Assembly: GCF_964340395.1 (NCBI RefSeq)
Contig: NC_135557.1
Location: 626,501 to 690,500, forward strand
Reading direction: 5' to 3'
Source: Glandiceps talaboti
Taxonomy: Eukaryota; Hemichordata; Enteropneusta; Spengelidae
Length of the DNA stretch: 64,000 nt
Part shown: positions 1 to 9,600 of the stretch, one piece after another
Layout of the letters: every line of letters starts with the position of its first letter
How positions within the stretch are numbered: position 1 is the stretch's first letter
Program-made: the position numbers and the translations under genes
Notes under the pieces: model-generated
The model's database searches: none
What the model was told of the DNA's origin: nothing
Seen by the model: the letters and a program-made list of their open reading frames with translations, nothing else

Positions 1-13
1 CCCAAATACACAC

Positions 14-70
<57 letters not shown>

Positions 71-155
71 TACATACATACATACATACATACATACATA
101 CATACATACATACATACATACATACACACATAAATACATACATACATACATACAT

Positions 156-240
<85 letters not shown>
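1..240. repeat. Compound CA / CATA microsatellite
   Basis: CA dinucleotides run from about 9 to 67 with a short CG patch near 21-29. CATA/TACA tetranucleotides follow to about 170, then pure CA to 239. This is simple-sequence DNA with no gene content. Length is probably polymorphic. Confidence 0.97.
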
Positions 241-243
<3 letters not shown>

Positions 244-263
244 TTAATATCATGAAATAGTTT

Positions 264-1515
264 TTACCTCCCGTAAGGGTATGGGAGGTATTAAAAGGGG
301 ATGTCTGTCTGTCCATGTGTGTGTCTGTGTCATTTTCTAAAAATCGGCTGGCTCAATTGTAATGAAATTTGGAATTTATACTCTATAGGGTAATGGCTAG
401 ACCGGGTTAGGTTTTGAGCCAGATCTAGTGATGTTTAATTAGAGAAATATGCATATTAATGAAATCAACTAATTAAACAATATCTTAAAACTGCATACTT
501 CAATTTCAATATAATTCAGTACATTCGTTAAACATAACAACATACATCTGTCCTATAAAATTTGTTGATGTACCTTACAGCGTTAACGAATAATTTGCAT
601 AATTAAATATTTTTGGTAATTAGGCTATATCTTAAGAATGCATACATCATATTCAACATAATTTAGTACATACGTTAACCATAAGAAAACACATATGTCC
701 TATCAAGTTTGTCGATGTACCTTACAGTGTTAATGAATAATTTGCATAATTAATGATTTTCGGTAATTAGGCTATATCTTAAGAATACATACTTCAATTT
801 CAATATAATTCAGTGTACACGTTAACCATAACAGTCGCATATGTCCTGCAAAGCTTGTTGGTGTACCTTTCAGTGTTAATGAATAATTTGCATAATTAAT
901 GATTCTTGGTAATTAGGCTATATCTTACGACTGCATACTTCAATTTCAATACAATTCAGTACATACATTAACCATAACAAATTGTGTATGTCCTATAGGG
1001 TTAGTTGATGTACCTTACAGTGTTAATAAAATAATTTGCATAATTAATAATTTCCGGTAGTTAGGCTATATCTTAAGACTGCATACTTGGATTTCAATAT
1101 AATTTAGTACATACGTTAACCATAACAAAGCGGATATGTCCTATAAAATATTTGATATAGCTTACCGTAAGTTTTAATGAAAAAATTGCATAATTAATGA
1201 TTTTAGGTAATTAAGTTATATATTAAAAATGCAAGCTTCAAATTTCGCATGATCTGGTACATATATCAACCATGACAACACGCACTTGTCCTATGAAGTT
1301 TGTTCCAACAACTTTTACCTTTAATGAGTATTTTGAATAATGAACGATATTCAGTAATTAAGCAGTATCATGCACTCTTCAAATTCCGTATAATTTGGCA
1401 TATACATTAACCTAAGAAAGCACGCTTGTCCAAAAACAAAGCCTGTTACCTTAGTTTTTTTAGTTTAATGAGTTATTTGCATGTTAATATTAGTGATTCC
1501 CTTACGAGAGGCATT
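264..1515. mobile_element. Non-autonomous element with short terminal inverted repeats and tandem core (MITE or Helentron-like)
   Basis: The left end at 266-280 contains CCTCCCGTAAGGG. The right end at about 1499-1513 contains CCCTTACGAGAGG, close to its reverse complement, so the ends form an imperfect terminal inverted repeat of roughly 15-20 bp. The left end also folds on itself: ACCTCCC at 266-272 pairs with GGGAGGT at 283-289. A unique leader with GTCTGTCTGTCC-type sequence (about 300-430) precedes a tandem core. No coding sequence is present, so any movement would need proteins from elsewhere. Non-autonomous elements with internal tandem repeats are known among invertebrate Helentron-derived elements and MITEs; the class assignment here is inference. 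Confidence 0.55.
430..1490. repeat. 147-bp tandem repeat, about 7-8 diverged units
   Basis: The landmark TTTGCATAATTA (or a decayed form) recurs near 447, 594, 741, 887, 1035, 1185, 1331 and 1476, a spacing of 145-150 bp. Each unit also carries a TATATCTTAAGA-type block, ATACTTCAATTTCAATATAA, ACGTTAACCATAACA and TGTCCTATAAA. Central units are most alike; the last two (after about 1200) are eroded. The array is the core of the element at 264-1515. Confidence 0.9.
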
Positions 1516-1807
1516 CAGTTTAAATCTGGTATTCATTTATCATAATTATATTATAAACCGATTCCATCTTGTGTTCGAAATTTACCTCGATAAGGAGAAT
1601 GCATACACTAAATCAACAGAACTTTAACGATGTCTAAATCGCGAGCAAGCGTGAAACTGAGATGACATGAGGAACGCTTGACCTATTTTCATACAGACGT
1701 CGAAGGAAACGAGGTCAGTGTGACATCTCAAGCATGATCAACAACGTTCACATAAGTGAGTACAACGAAATGTTGTCTAAACTTTAGTGGAAGAGAAATT
1801 ATGTTGA
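1516..1807. other. Unassigned AT-rich non-coding sequence
   Basis: No repeat unit, splice-site pair or convincing reading frame was seen here. Confidence 0.5.
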
Positions 1808-2131
1808 TCAGACACAGATTATTTTCAAATTCTTACAACACCTTGACGATAAGAAGCAAAATGTGACACTGACAGACAGGATAGTCCGTCCGTACCATAC
1901 GGGAGGCACAAACATTACCACATGTGCATCTGGTTCACTGGAATTGATTGTGATCACGTAATCACGATATTTAGCGCTAACTTTATGCTGTTGCTTCCAA
2001 ATATTATTGAACTGCAATCTTTCTAAAGAAGTCATGGAAATTGCCAGAAACCTGATAATTTTATGACTGAATATGTTACGATCATAAATTCCCTTACTTT
2101 CAGTTAAACTTTCCGATGGGAAGAAATACAT
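1808..2131 (-). CDS. Hypothetical ORF or exon fragment, doubtful
   Basis: The minus strand is open for 107 codons. The stretch from about residue 33 to residue 95 is compositionally protein-like (for example MTSLERLQFNNIWKQQHK and AHVVMFVPPVWYGRTILS). As an exon it could begin after an acceptor-like ATTATCAG and end at a donor-like GTCAAG|GTGTTG; both ends would then be phase 2. That does not fit the phase-1 end of exon C of the downstream-running minus-strand gene. I recognise no domain. It could be an exon of another gene, a decayed element fragment or a chance ORF. Confidence 0.22.
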   Translation of the reverse strand: MYFFPSESLTESKGIYDRNIFSHKIIRFLAISMTSLERLQFNNIWKQQHKVSAKYRDYVITINSSEPDAHVVMFVPPVWYGRTILSVSVTFCFLSSRCCKNLKIICV

Positions 2132-2719
2132 TTAGTGTGACATCTGATAAGCGACATTGATTGGGAACAGTGACGTAATTCGTAAACAAATCTAACGTTG
2201 GTAACTATTCTTTCTGTAAATGATCCTTAAATATCAAGTACACCTCTCTTCATAGCAAACAGAAATCTGAGGCCAAGTTTTGCCAAGAATGGATACATCA
2301 TTTGACTCCACAATAAAATAAGCACGGCAATAGCTCAAAAACCTGGCTCAAATTATTACAGTCGATTAATTGATAATCTCTTCAGTAAACTTTGCAACAC
2401 TGTATAATCAAAATATTCATACCTGTCAATGTACTGCTGCATAGTAGAAATACTACTACTAAACACTTTGTGGAATAATATAATTACTTTGGACTTTACA
2501 CTGTATTACATTATGTTAAATGAATTTGCTGAATGGCCGGCGAGGGATATTTGTTACAGTATGTTGTGAATGTCTACGATGAATTGAAAACAGCAGGGAT
2601 TTCGGAATAATATTACAAATATTGTAAGACTCATTGCAAATATTGTTTTCAGGGAATGTCATCAGCAACTTTATAAATCATTACAGAACAATGTATTTTG
2701 CCTATTAACTTTGCTCGGT
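2132..2719. other. Unassigned non-coding sequence
   Basis: AT-rich sequence with stops in all frames at short intervals; no repeat or RNA gene was seen. Confidence 0.5.
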
Positions 2720-3000
2720 CGTGATGCGAGCTATTCAGACAAATATCGGGGGGGGGGGCCTCGTCCCTTATTTGAGTATACATTTATGTGCCGACCTTTT
2801 GGGTTCGTTTTCTAGCCATTGGTCTAAAATGGGGGTCAGGGGTTTTTTCGAACTCAAGAGTCTAAAACGGGTCCACTTTGCATTATATTTGATAATGGGA
2901 TATTGATTTTTGGGCCTATGACGACACACCCCTATCAGAAATGGCCACTGGTTCCACCCCGGGAGAAATATTGGTAAAAGTCAAACTAGTCCGAAACTTG
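2720..3000. other. G-tract-led segment, possible dispersed repeat
   Basis: A run of 11 G at 2748-2758 is followed by about 220 bp of more GC-balanced sequence containing ACCTTTTGGGTTCG, CTAAAATGGGGGTCAGGGG and CCACCCCGGGAG. The change in composition against the AT-rich flanks suggests an inserted, possibly interspersed, repeat. A 61-codon plus-strand frame runs through it but reads across the G tract and is not treated as a gene. Confidence 0.3.
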
Positions 3001-3164
3001 TGAAGTCACAGTCAGTTACACTGGCATATAGAAATATATAATTTAGGTTAGAACAAACTCTATAGATTCCTGGGGATATTTCACACTGATCTATGTTTTG
3101 TCATTGCACAGAACTGATGATAGTATATACAAATATTAGAGTTTTGTCGACAGGGCGCACTCCA

Positions 3165-4635
3165 CAGTATAATGACATACGTTCGATTTGAACATAATTA
3201 GTTGTGCATAATTAGTAAGAAATTAAATAATTCTTATATTTATATTCATATACAGAGGAGTAACCAAACTCCAAACTGTTATAACTTGAGCTTGAATGAG
3301 AAAGGTCGCAAAATTAATTGAGTAGTAAACTTCAACTTCAGTGATATTCAACAAAAGTCCTCCCAGACATTTTCATTATGATATAGTACTACACCCCTTA
3401 ACTTTTTCATCTTCCTGACATGCAATTTTGAAATTACTTTTATTATATTTTCGACTCTCACAAATTGAATGCAGGATTAAGTATGTACAGATAAAGTTGT
3501 GAAAGGGCGCCCTCAAACGTCAGTCAGCATAGCAAATATGAGGCGGCATAGCAAATATATGCTCAAACGGATACATTTTATTGACAATAGGACCAAAAGG
3601 CACCATTCCTCTAAATTGTCTCCAGCATAATGCTTTATTATTATATAATATTTAAACCCCTTCACTTGTAATAATTAAATAATATTATATAATAATAATA
3701 ATTTTATAATAATCGAGTTTATTTCAATATTAACCACCCTACCTGGGGTAGTTTTGGATGCTGAGTTCAAAAAAGGGGGTCATTTTACTAACCTCCATTG
3801 CCATGGTAACCAAAATCACCATAATATGAGGATGATTTTTCCAAAATTTGACGAAAAAAATTAAAATTAATGAAAATATTTCCTTGTTTTTGACATGTAT
3901 GACATGGGGCTATCTGTTGTAACACAAATTACCTAAAATAGGATGGCTGTTTCCATAGAAATATAGAGTACAGTAAAAAAATGTTGTGTTGGTTAAAAAC
4001 CTACATATCTGGAAAATAACATGATAAATCTAATTATAACATAGTTTATTTGCATATTGACCATCCTATCTTGAGTAGTTTGTTATGCTGAGTTCAAAAA
4101 TAGTTATCATTTTAGGAACATCTGTTCCCATGATAACCTAAATCACCATATTATGCATTAATAGGCAATATTTATGTAAAATTCGAAGGATAAAATTTTT
4201 ACAAACAAATTCCTTACTTTTGGCATATATGTCAGAAAAATCGTAAGTAGAGACCAAAGGGGTTTTGTGAAAATCTGAGTTATTGCTACCGCTACCGCTA
4301 GCTGTCAATCAAATATTAGTGCCTAAATGCTTCAGGGAATACTGGACAATTGAGATCTTCGCTGGGCCACAGTGCTAGTGCCAATTTAGTCATAAATAAA
4401 ATAATATTGTTATACTTTTATTCATATACATGGCAAGTACCAAGCTTGAATGGGAAATGTTGAACAATTAGTTATTGGTGTAAAACGTCAACCTTTACAC
4501 CTCTTACACAACAACCATGTGATATTCCTCTAAAGTCCTCCCAACATTTTTCATTATTATAATATTTAAACCCCTTCACTTGTAATCATTAAACAATAGT
4601 ATATAGTAATAATAATAATGTTTATAATAATACTG
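3165..4635. repeat. Diverged duplicated segments
   Basis: Several blocks occur twice in this region. The block at about 3719-3915 (GCTGAGTTCAAAAA, ACCxAAATCACCATAxTATG) recurs at about 4047-4235. The block at about 3640-3715 (AATATTTAAACCCCTTCACT) recurs at about 4555-4632. The block around 3342-3400 (AAGTCCTCCCAxACATTTT) recurs around 4521-4560. Identity is clearly below that of a recent duplication. The region looks like old tandem or nested transposon-derived DNA; no coding sequence was found. Confidence 0.6.
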
Positions 4636-4639
4636 GCTG

Positions 4640-5150
4640 GGACACCTTATAGACTGCCCGGGCCAAATTTAGAGCTCTAAGCGATATTAAAAGTCGATTT
4701 GTAGATAAACTAGAATGTTACGAACCCTATTTAATCTAGCTTATGATCATTAAAGTCTCCTTTTATAGTTTCAGGTTAAAAACCTTAAAAATCTTATTTT
4801 CTGGGATGCACTAGACCTATATTGTTTGTTGTCTACCGTCAATGTAGTGTCTTTTGAAAAGTGGCTGTTTACTTCAGTCTAGTGGGCTGATTTCCAATAT
4901 GGTGTCGGTGAAAATAAACATGCATCTAATTTACAGTTTAATAAATACAATAAAAAAATTATCGAAAATAGAAAAGATGTGCTGACTTGAAATTAACAAA
5001 TCTGAGTAAGCTATCCTCTGCACATTGACACGCCAGATATCAAAGCGTTCTGACAAGTAGTATTTAAGAAGATGATGAAAATATCATTTGTGAAAAAATT
5101 CTTTAAAAAAATTGAAAATGGCGCAGATCAACTTGGCATGAATCTGAATG
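4640..5150. other. Unassigned non-coding sequence
   Basis: No gene, repeat unit or structured element was seen. The segment ends at the first of three C-rich tracts. Confidence 0.5.
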
Positions 5151-5368
5151 CCCCCCCCCCTCCCCCGAACATGCACACCAACTATCGAAGTATTCTGACT
5201 GTTGCTTTCATCCGAGAAGATGAAAATAGAAAAAGTTGACAAACAGAAGACAGACACTGCTAAAAAATCAACCTATCGCTGACAGCAGAGCTTAAACAGA
5301 CTGACCCCCCCCCCCCCCATCACTTTATTCTAAAACATGGAGAACCCCCCCCCCCCCCCCCCCCCCCC
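5151..5368. repeat. Three poly-C tracts
   Basis: The tracts are C10-T-C5 at 5151-5166, C14 at 5305-5318 and C24 at 5345-5368. They lie within 220 bp in otherwise AT-rich DNA. Such tracts can form i-motifs, with G-quadruplex-prone complements, and are prone to length error in sequencing. Confidence 0.95.
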
Positions 5369-5428
5369 ATGACTCAATATGGACTGCTGGACTGTCTCAC
5401 AGATACTTTACCTTTTGGGATAGCACTA

Positions 5429-5622
5429 TCACATAATTATTGACATCACTGGGTAAATATATTCAAAATGGACTTTGATAGCATCTAGACCATGAAAGAT
5501 AGGGGGAAAGCTTGAGAAGGGAATATGTGCACATATCACTGTACAGATTATCCCTAGAAATGACCAGCAGACAAAATAAATCCAGTCGCTCTGCACGACG
5601 TTCACGTTGAGGCCAAGATCAG
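5429..5622 (-). CDS. Candidate terminal exon of the satellite-intron gene (exon D), tentative
   Basis: On the minus strand a frame is open from an acceptor-like TTTCAAGACAG (exon base 1 at 5622) to a TGA at 5429-5431. Starting at that acceptor it begins with two bases of a split codon, which fits the phase-1 end of exon C. The first third is richer in GC than its surroundings and protein-like (DLGLNVNVVQSDWIYF). A hydrophobic stretch follows (WSFLGIICTVICAHI), which could be a membrane segment. An AATAAA lies about 100 nt downstream of the stop (complement of 5324-5329). Against it: the polypyrimidine tract is poor, there is no homology, and the exon is short. It may be a chance frame. Confidence 0.3.
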
Positions 5623-5727
5623 CTGTCTTGAAAGCAGTGTTATTGTCATGCAAATTAATCACAGAGGCACATAAACATACGAAACGAGAAAACGTTAGTT
5701 CTTATCTTGCTTCCGATATTTTCAATA

Positions 5728-5930
5728 TGCTAGTATAATATAATAGCGATAATTAAACCACCCCCTGGGGAAGGTATACCACTCCGTTTTGATCAGTGAA
5801 CTCAATATATGCACTCGCTATCGCTCGTGCATATATTTCGTTCCCTGGTCAAAACCTCTTGGTATACCATCCCCAGGGGGTGGTTTATTGCTTAATTATA
5901 TACTTATTATATTATATCATGCTACTATGT
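5728..5930. mobile_element. Foldback element (long inverted-repeat MITE)
   Basis: The two halves are reverse complements of each other over roughly 90-100 bp. The left arm contains AAACCACCCCCTGGGGA followed by GGTATACCA. The right arm contains TGGTATACC followed by TCCCCAGGGGGTGGTTT. The centre is also palindromic: AATATATGCAC at about 5803-5813 pairs with GTGCATATATT at about 5827-5837. Outer ends are AT-rich (TATAATATAATAG on the left). There is no coding capacity. RNA or single-stranded DNA from this locus would form one long hairpin. Confidence 0.8.
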
Positions 5931-5956
5931 GCCATTCTGATTGGATAAGGTAAAAT

Positions 5957-5990
5957 CCCATTTTACCACGGCTGGCAGTGGTAAAATGGG
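5957..5990. repeat. Perfect 13-bp hairpin with 8-nt loop
   Basis: CCCATTTTACCAC at 5957-5969 and GTGGTAAAATGGG at 5978-5990 are exact reverse complements around the loop GGCTGGCA. It lies 27 bp beyond the foldback element. It may be part of another small inverted-repeat element; a role as a terminator is not implied in a eukaryote. Confidence 0.85.
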
Positions 5991-6276
5991 CCCCTAAACT
6001 AGCATATGAATAGTACAACGCGCCGTCTCAGTGTCGGGCCTGCTCTCGTTGAATCAAGCAACACCAATTTAACTTTTAAGTGCGTCAGGATTATTTCAAA
6101 ACTGTACATTTTCAGGTTCAGTCAATGTTCAATTTGTTAACCATTGAATTAAAGTAGACTGTGTAACGTCGCCTCTCTGATTTACTGTCTCGAGCTTTCT
6201 CCGATTCAACTGATTAAACGCCGATCAATGCAATGCAATGCAGTGTATGGTTTGTGTTCATGCAGCGTGTGTGTGT

Positions 6277-6287
6277 GGGGGGGGGGG
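6277..6287. repeat. Poly-G tract
   Basis: Eleven G follow a short GT run. A 60-codon plus-strand frame (6238-6420) reads through it but has no protein-like features. Confidence 0.9.
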
Positions 6288-6419
6288 CGACATGAACGTA
6301 TCCACTCATCAAAATATGCTCGTTCCCGACGATCTATTACCGACGATCTTTTTCTGTCTCAGGCATATACATGTAAATAACAACAGAATCACATTTAGAA
6401 GAAATAGACACATATTTTG

Positions 6420-6530
6420 ATATAATATAATAGCAATAACCCCCGCCGAAGGCGGGTATACACTCGAATTTGGTACAATTCACTCCATATAGCACTCGCC
6501 ATTCGTCACTCGCCATTATTGCTTAAATAT
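6420..6530. mobile_element. Degenerate relative of the 5728-5930 foldback element
   Basis: It shares the end sequence TATAATATAATAGCAATAA and the order C-run, GGGTATAC, ATATAGCACTCGC with the element at 5728-5930. It then closes with CCATTATTGCTTAAATATA, the complement of its start. The arms are shorter and more diverged than in the first copy. About 490 bp separate the two. Confidence 0.6.
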
Positions 6531-6930
6531 AAAGTGGAATCTGATCAGATGTGGTGATTTGTAGTGTCGATAACATGTGGTGTCCAAAATAAGAAAGTGC
6601 ATCTACTCTTCATACTGAAGAGCAGAATTATTTAGATTGGCTTCTTTTATAAACAATCTCTGAAGATTACCATTACAAAACCTTCAAGTTCAATTTTGCC
6701 CCAGAGTGCAATATACGTGAAGTATTAATTTTGAAACAGGCAAGCATTTACATGACATGTTCTGTAATGTATTTGTATAGTTATGTTTGAACTCTTACGT
6801 CAACATTAAAGAATTTATGTAAGAAACAGGGACAATAATAAATTATGCATGTTACAGTCAGTTCAGACAAGGTTATATTATGCCATTGCAGAAAATGTTT
6901 TTTTCTTCAATCACAATCCAAAACACAATG
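6531..6930. other. Unassigned non-coding sequence, probably intronic or 3' to the minus-strand gene
   Basis: No open frame with supporting splice sites was found on either strand. No repeat was seen. Confidence 0.45.
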
Positions 6931-6931
6931 A

Positions 6932-6945
6932 CCCCCCCCCCCCCC
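6932..6945. repeat. Poly-C tract (C14)
   Basis: Fourteen C lie 25 bp before the forward 13-bp array. Confidence 0.95.
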
Positions 6946-6970
6946 ATCCACAATTTTCAAAACAGCATGA

Positions 6971-7099
6971 CCAACTCGGCCCATTGCCAACTCGTCCCAT
7001 CGCCAACTCGGCCCACGTGATTGCCAACTCGGCCCATTCACATGCCAACTCGGCCCATTTACATGCCAACTCGGCCCATTTACATGCCAACTCAGCCCA
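6971..7099 (+). repeat. Forward array of a 13-bp motif (7 copies)
   Basis: CCAACTCGGCCCA, with two one-base variants, occurs seven times between 6971 and 7099. The spacers are 3-8 bp, several reading TTTACATG or TTCACATG. This is the reverse complement of the motif in the array at 7318-7412. The array lies in the putative intron downstream of exon C. A 94-codon frame reading AHANSAH-type repeats through it is an artefact of the array. Confidence 0.93.
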
Positions 7100-7317
7100 C
7101 GCACGTCATGACGAAAATGTTTGTGTCATTTAAAGCCAAGGTCTTGAGTCGATGACGGAATAATATCAAATACTAGTAATATTCATATAATCAGAGAAAA
7201 AATCCTTTGCTCCAACACCGACATCGGTATACTACTACTACTACTTGTAAAGACACTATGGGTTGACATACTAGTACATATACAATGTAGATCGCATGAT
7301 GTCAAGTTGGCAGAGAG

Positions 7318-7412
7318 TGGGCCGAGTTGGCAGAGAGTGGGCCGAGTTGGTGGGCCGAGTTGGCAGACGGTGGGCCGAGTTGGTGGGCCGAGTTGGAAAT
7401 GGGCCGAGTTGG
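7318..7412 (-). repeat. Inverted array of the same 13-bp motif (6 copies)
   Basis: TGGGCCGAGTTGG starts at 7318, 7338, 7351, 7371, 7384 and 7400. Spacers are 0-7 bp and often AGAGAG or AGACGG-like, unlike the spacers of the forward array. Together the two arrays form a large imperfect inverted repeat with a loop of about 215 bp. This array begins about 80 bp inside the intron that follows exon C. Confidence 0.93.
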
Positions 7413-7494
7413 ACGTGCACCCACCCGCCCACTGCCAGGTTCAAAAACAGGTTGACCACCCAATCAACCCCTCCCCCCCGCCGAAGAAACTTAC

Positions 7495-7851
7495 CTGTCC
7501 CTAAATAGCGACAATTATGATTGAAGTCTGGGGTTTCCATGCTACTGTAAAAGTTAATCAAACGTTTTACCAGATACCTAATTTCATTGAATTTAAACCC
7601 ACCTGGAAGTTTTGGGAGTGATACACGGCAACGTTTGAATCCTAGTGAAGTCACCATAACATCATAGCCATCTAAGAATTTACACCAATTGTGATATGTT
7701 ATTTCATTCACTGCAGACATAGCACCTGTATAATCATTACTATCTGCATTCTCATCTATGATTATTGGCTTAACAACATTTTCCTCCACATTGGGTCGAT
7801 CTGGGCCACCAACTCTCTTTCCCAGGCGATCGTACGTCGTAAATCGCGTCC
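7495..7851 (-). CDS. Exon C of unidentified minus-strand gene (118 codons, phase 1-1)
   Basis: The exon starts after TTTTTATTGAATAG at 7852 and ends at 7495 before an excellent donor, ACAG|GTAAGT. It is 357 nt: two bases of a split codon, 118 codons and one base. The frame is blocked by an in-frame TGA nine bases upstream of the acceptor, so the open region stops at the predicted boundary. Codon 1 joins exon B's last base to make Gly. The product is mixed polar with no transmembrane segment: an acidic stretch (IIIDENADSNDYTG), then NWCKFLDGYDVMVTS, then RCRVSLPKLPGGFKFNEI and a basic YLVKRLINFY. I recognise no family. The frame continues into the intron for 75 more codons, but there it reads the 13-bp array as PTRPTNSAH repeats, so I exclude that part. 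The acceptor lies only 39 bp from the 48-kb satellite. Confidence 0.75.
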
Positions 7852-7890
7852 CTATTCAATAAAAATCGTACATGTAGGTTGTGACCGGAA

Positions 7891-9600
7891 CATTATATTA
7901 GTCTTACACATTGATTTAAACACTGTAGTAATCTTACACATTGATTTAAACACTGTAGTAGTCTTACACATTGATATAAACACTGTAGTAGTCTTACACA
8001 TTGATTTAAACACTATATTAGTCTTACACATTGATTTCAACACTGTAGTAGGCTTACACATTGATTTAAACACTGTAGTAGTCTTACACATTGATATAAA
8101 CACTGTAGTAGTCTTACACATTGATTTAAACACTATATTAGTCTTAAACATTGATTTAAACACAGTAGTTGTCTTACACATTGATTTAAACACTATATTA
8201 GCCTAACACATTGATTTAAACACTATATTAGTCTTACACATTGATTTAAACACTGTAGTTGTCTTACACATTGATTTAAACACTGTATTAGTCTTACACA
8301 TTGATCTAAACACTATAATAGTCTTACACATTGATTTAAACCAAACACTATATTAGTCTTAAACATTGATTTAAACACTGTAGTTGTCTTACACATTGAT
8401 TTAAACACGATATTAGTCTTACACATTGATTTAAACACTGTAGTAGTCTTACACATTGATTTAAACACTGTAGTAGTCTTACACATTGATTTCAACACTA
8501 TATTAGTCTTACACGTTGATTTAAACACTGTAGTAGTCTTACACATTAATTTAAACACTGTAGTAGTCTTACACATTGATTTAAACACTGTAGTAGTCTT
8601 ACACATTGATTTAAACACTGTAGTAGTCTTACACATTGATTTAAACACTGTAGTAGTCTTACACATTGATTTAAACACTATATTAGTCTTACACATTGAT
8701 TTAAACACTGTAGTAGTCTTAAACATTGATTTAAATACTATATTAGTCTTACACATTGATTTAAACACTGTAGTAGTCTTACACATTGATTTAAACACTG
8801 TAGTAGTCTTACACATTGATATAAACACTGTAGTAGTCTTACACATTGATTTAAACACTATATTAGTCTTACACATTGATTTCAACACTGTAGTAGGCTT
8901 ACACATTGATTTAAACACTGTAGTAGTCTTACACATTGATATAAACACCGTAGTAGTCTTACACCCATTGATTTAAACACTATATTAGTCTTAAACATTG
9001 ATTTAAACACTGTAGTTGTCTAACACATTGATTTAAACACTGTATTAGTCTTACACATTGATCTAAACACTATAATAGTATTACACATTGATTTAAAAAC
9101 TGTAGTAGTCTTACACATTGATTTAAACCAAACACTATATTAGTCTTAAACATTGATTTAAACACTGTAGTTGTCTTACACATTGATTTAAACACTATAT
9201 TAGTCTAACACATTGATTTAAACACTATATTAGTCTTACACATTGATTTAAACACTGTAGTAGTCTTACACATTGATTTAAACACTGTAGTAGTCTTACA
9301 CATTGATTTAAACAGTGTAGTAGTCTTACACATTGATTTAAACACTGTAGTAGTCATACACTTTGATTTAAACACTGTAGTAGTCTTACACATTGATTTA
9401 AACACTGTAGTAGTCTTACACATTGATTTAAACACTGTAGTTGTCTTACACATTGATTTAAACACTGTAGTAGTCTTACACATTGATTTAAACACTGTAG
9501 TAGATTACACATTGATTTAAACGCTGTAGTAGTCTTACACATTGATTTAAACACTGTAGTAGTCTTACACATTGATTTCAACACTGTAGTAGTCTTACAC
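7891..9600. repeat. Left flank of the 30-bp array
   Basis: Monomers at the acceptor-side edge are close to consensus from the first copy, so the array begins abruptly at 7891. Two AAACCAAACACTATATTAG junctions (near 8338 and 9127) mark duplicated edge segments. A block containing ATTGATTTCAACACTGTAGT near 8030 recurs near 8875, about 845 bp later. Confidence 0.8.

Noticed and set aside
2721-2906. Plus-strand 61-codon frame
   Set aside because: It crosses a G11 tract and shows no domain, splice site or start context.
5957-5990. Intrinsic transcription terminator
   Set aside because: No T tract follows the hairpin and the DNA is eukaryotic.
6238-6420. Plus-strand 60-codon frame
   Set aside because: It crosses a G11 tract and runs into the foldback relative; composition is not protein-like.
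6849-7133. Plus-strand 94-codon frame with ANSAH repeats
   Set aside because: The repeats are the 13-bp motif plus spacer in translation, and the frame reads through a C14 tract.
7271-7494. C-terminal part of the 172-codon minus-strand frame as protein
   Set aside because: It lies beyond a near-consensus GTAAGT donor and reads the 13-bp array as PTRPTNSAH repeats.
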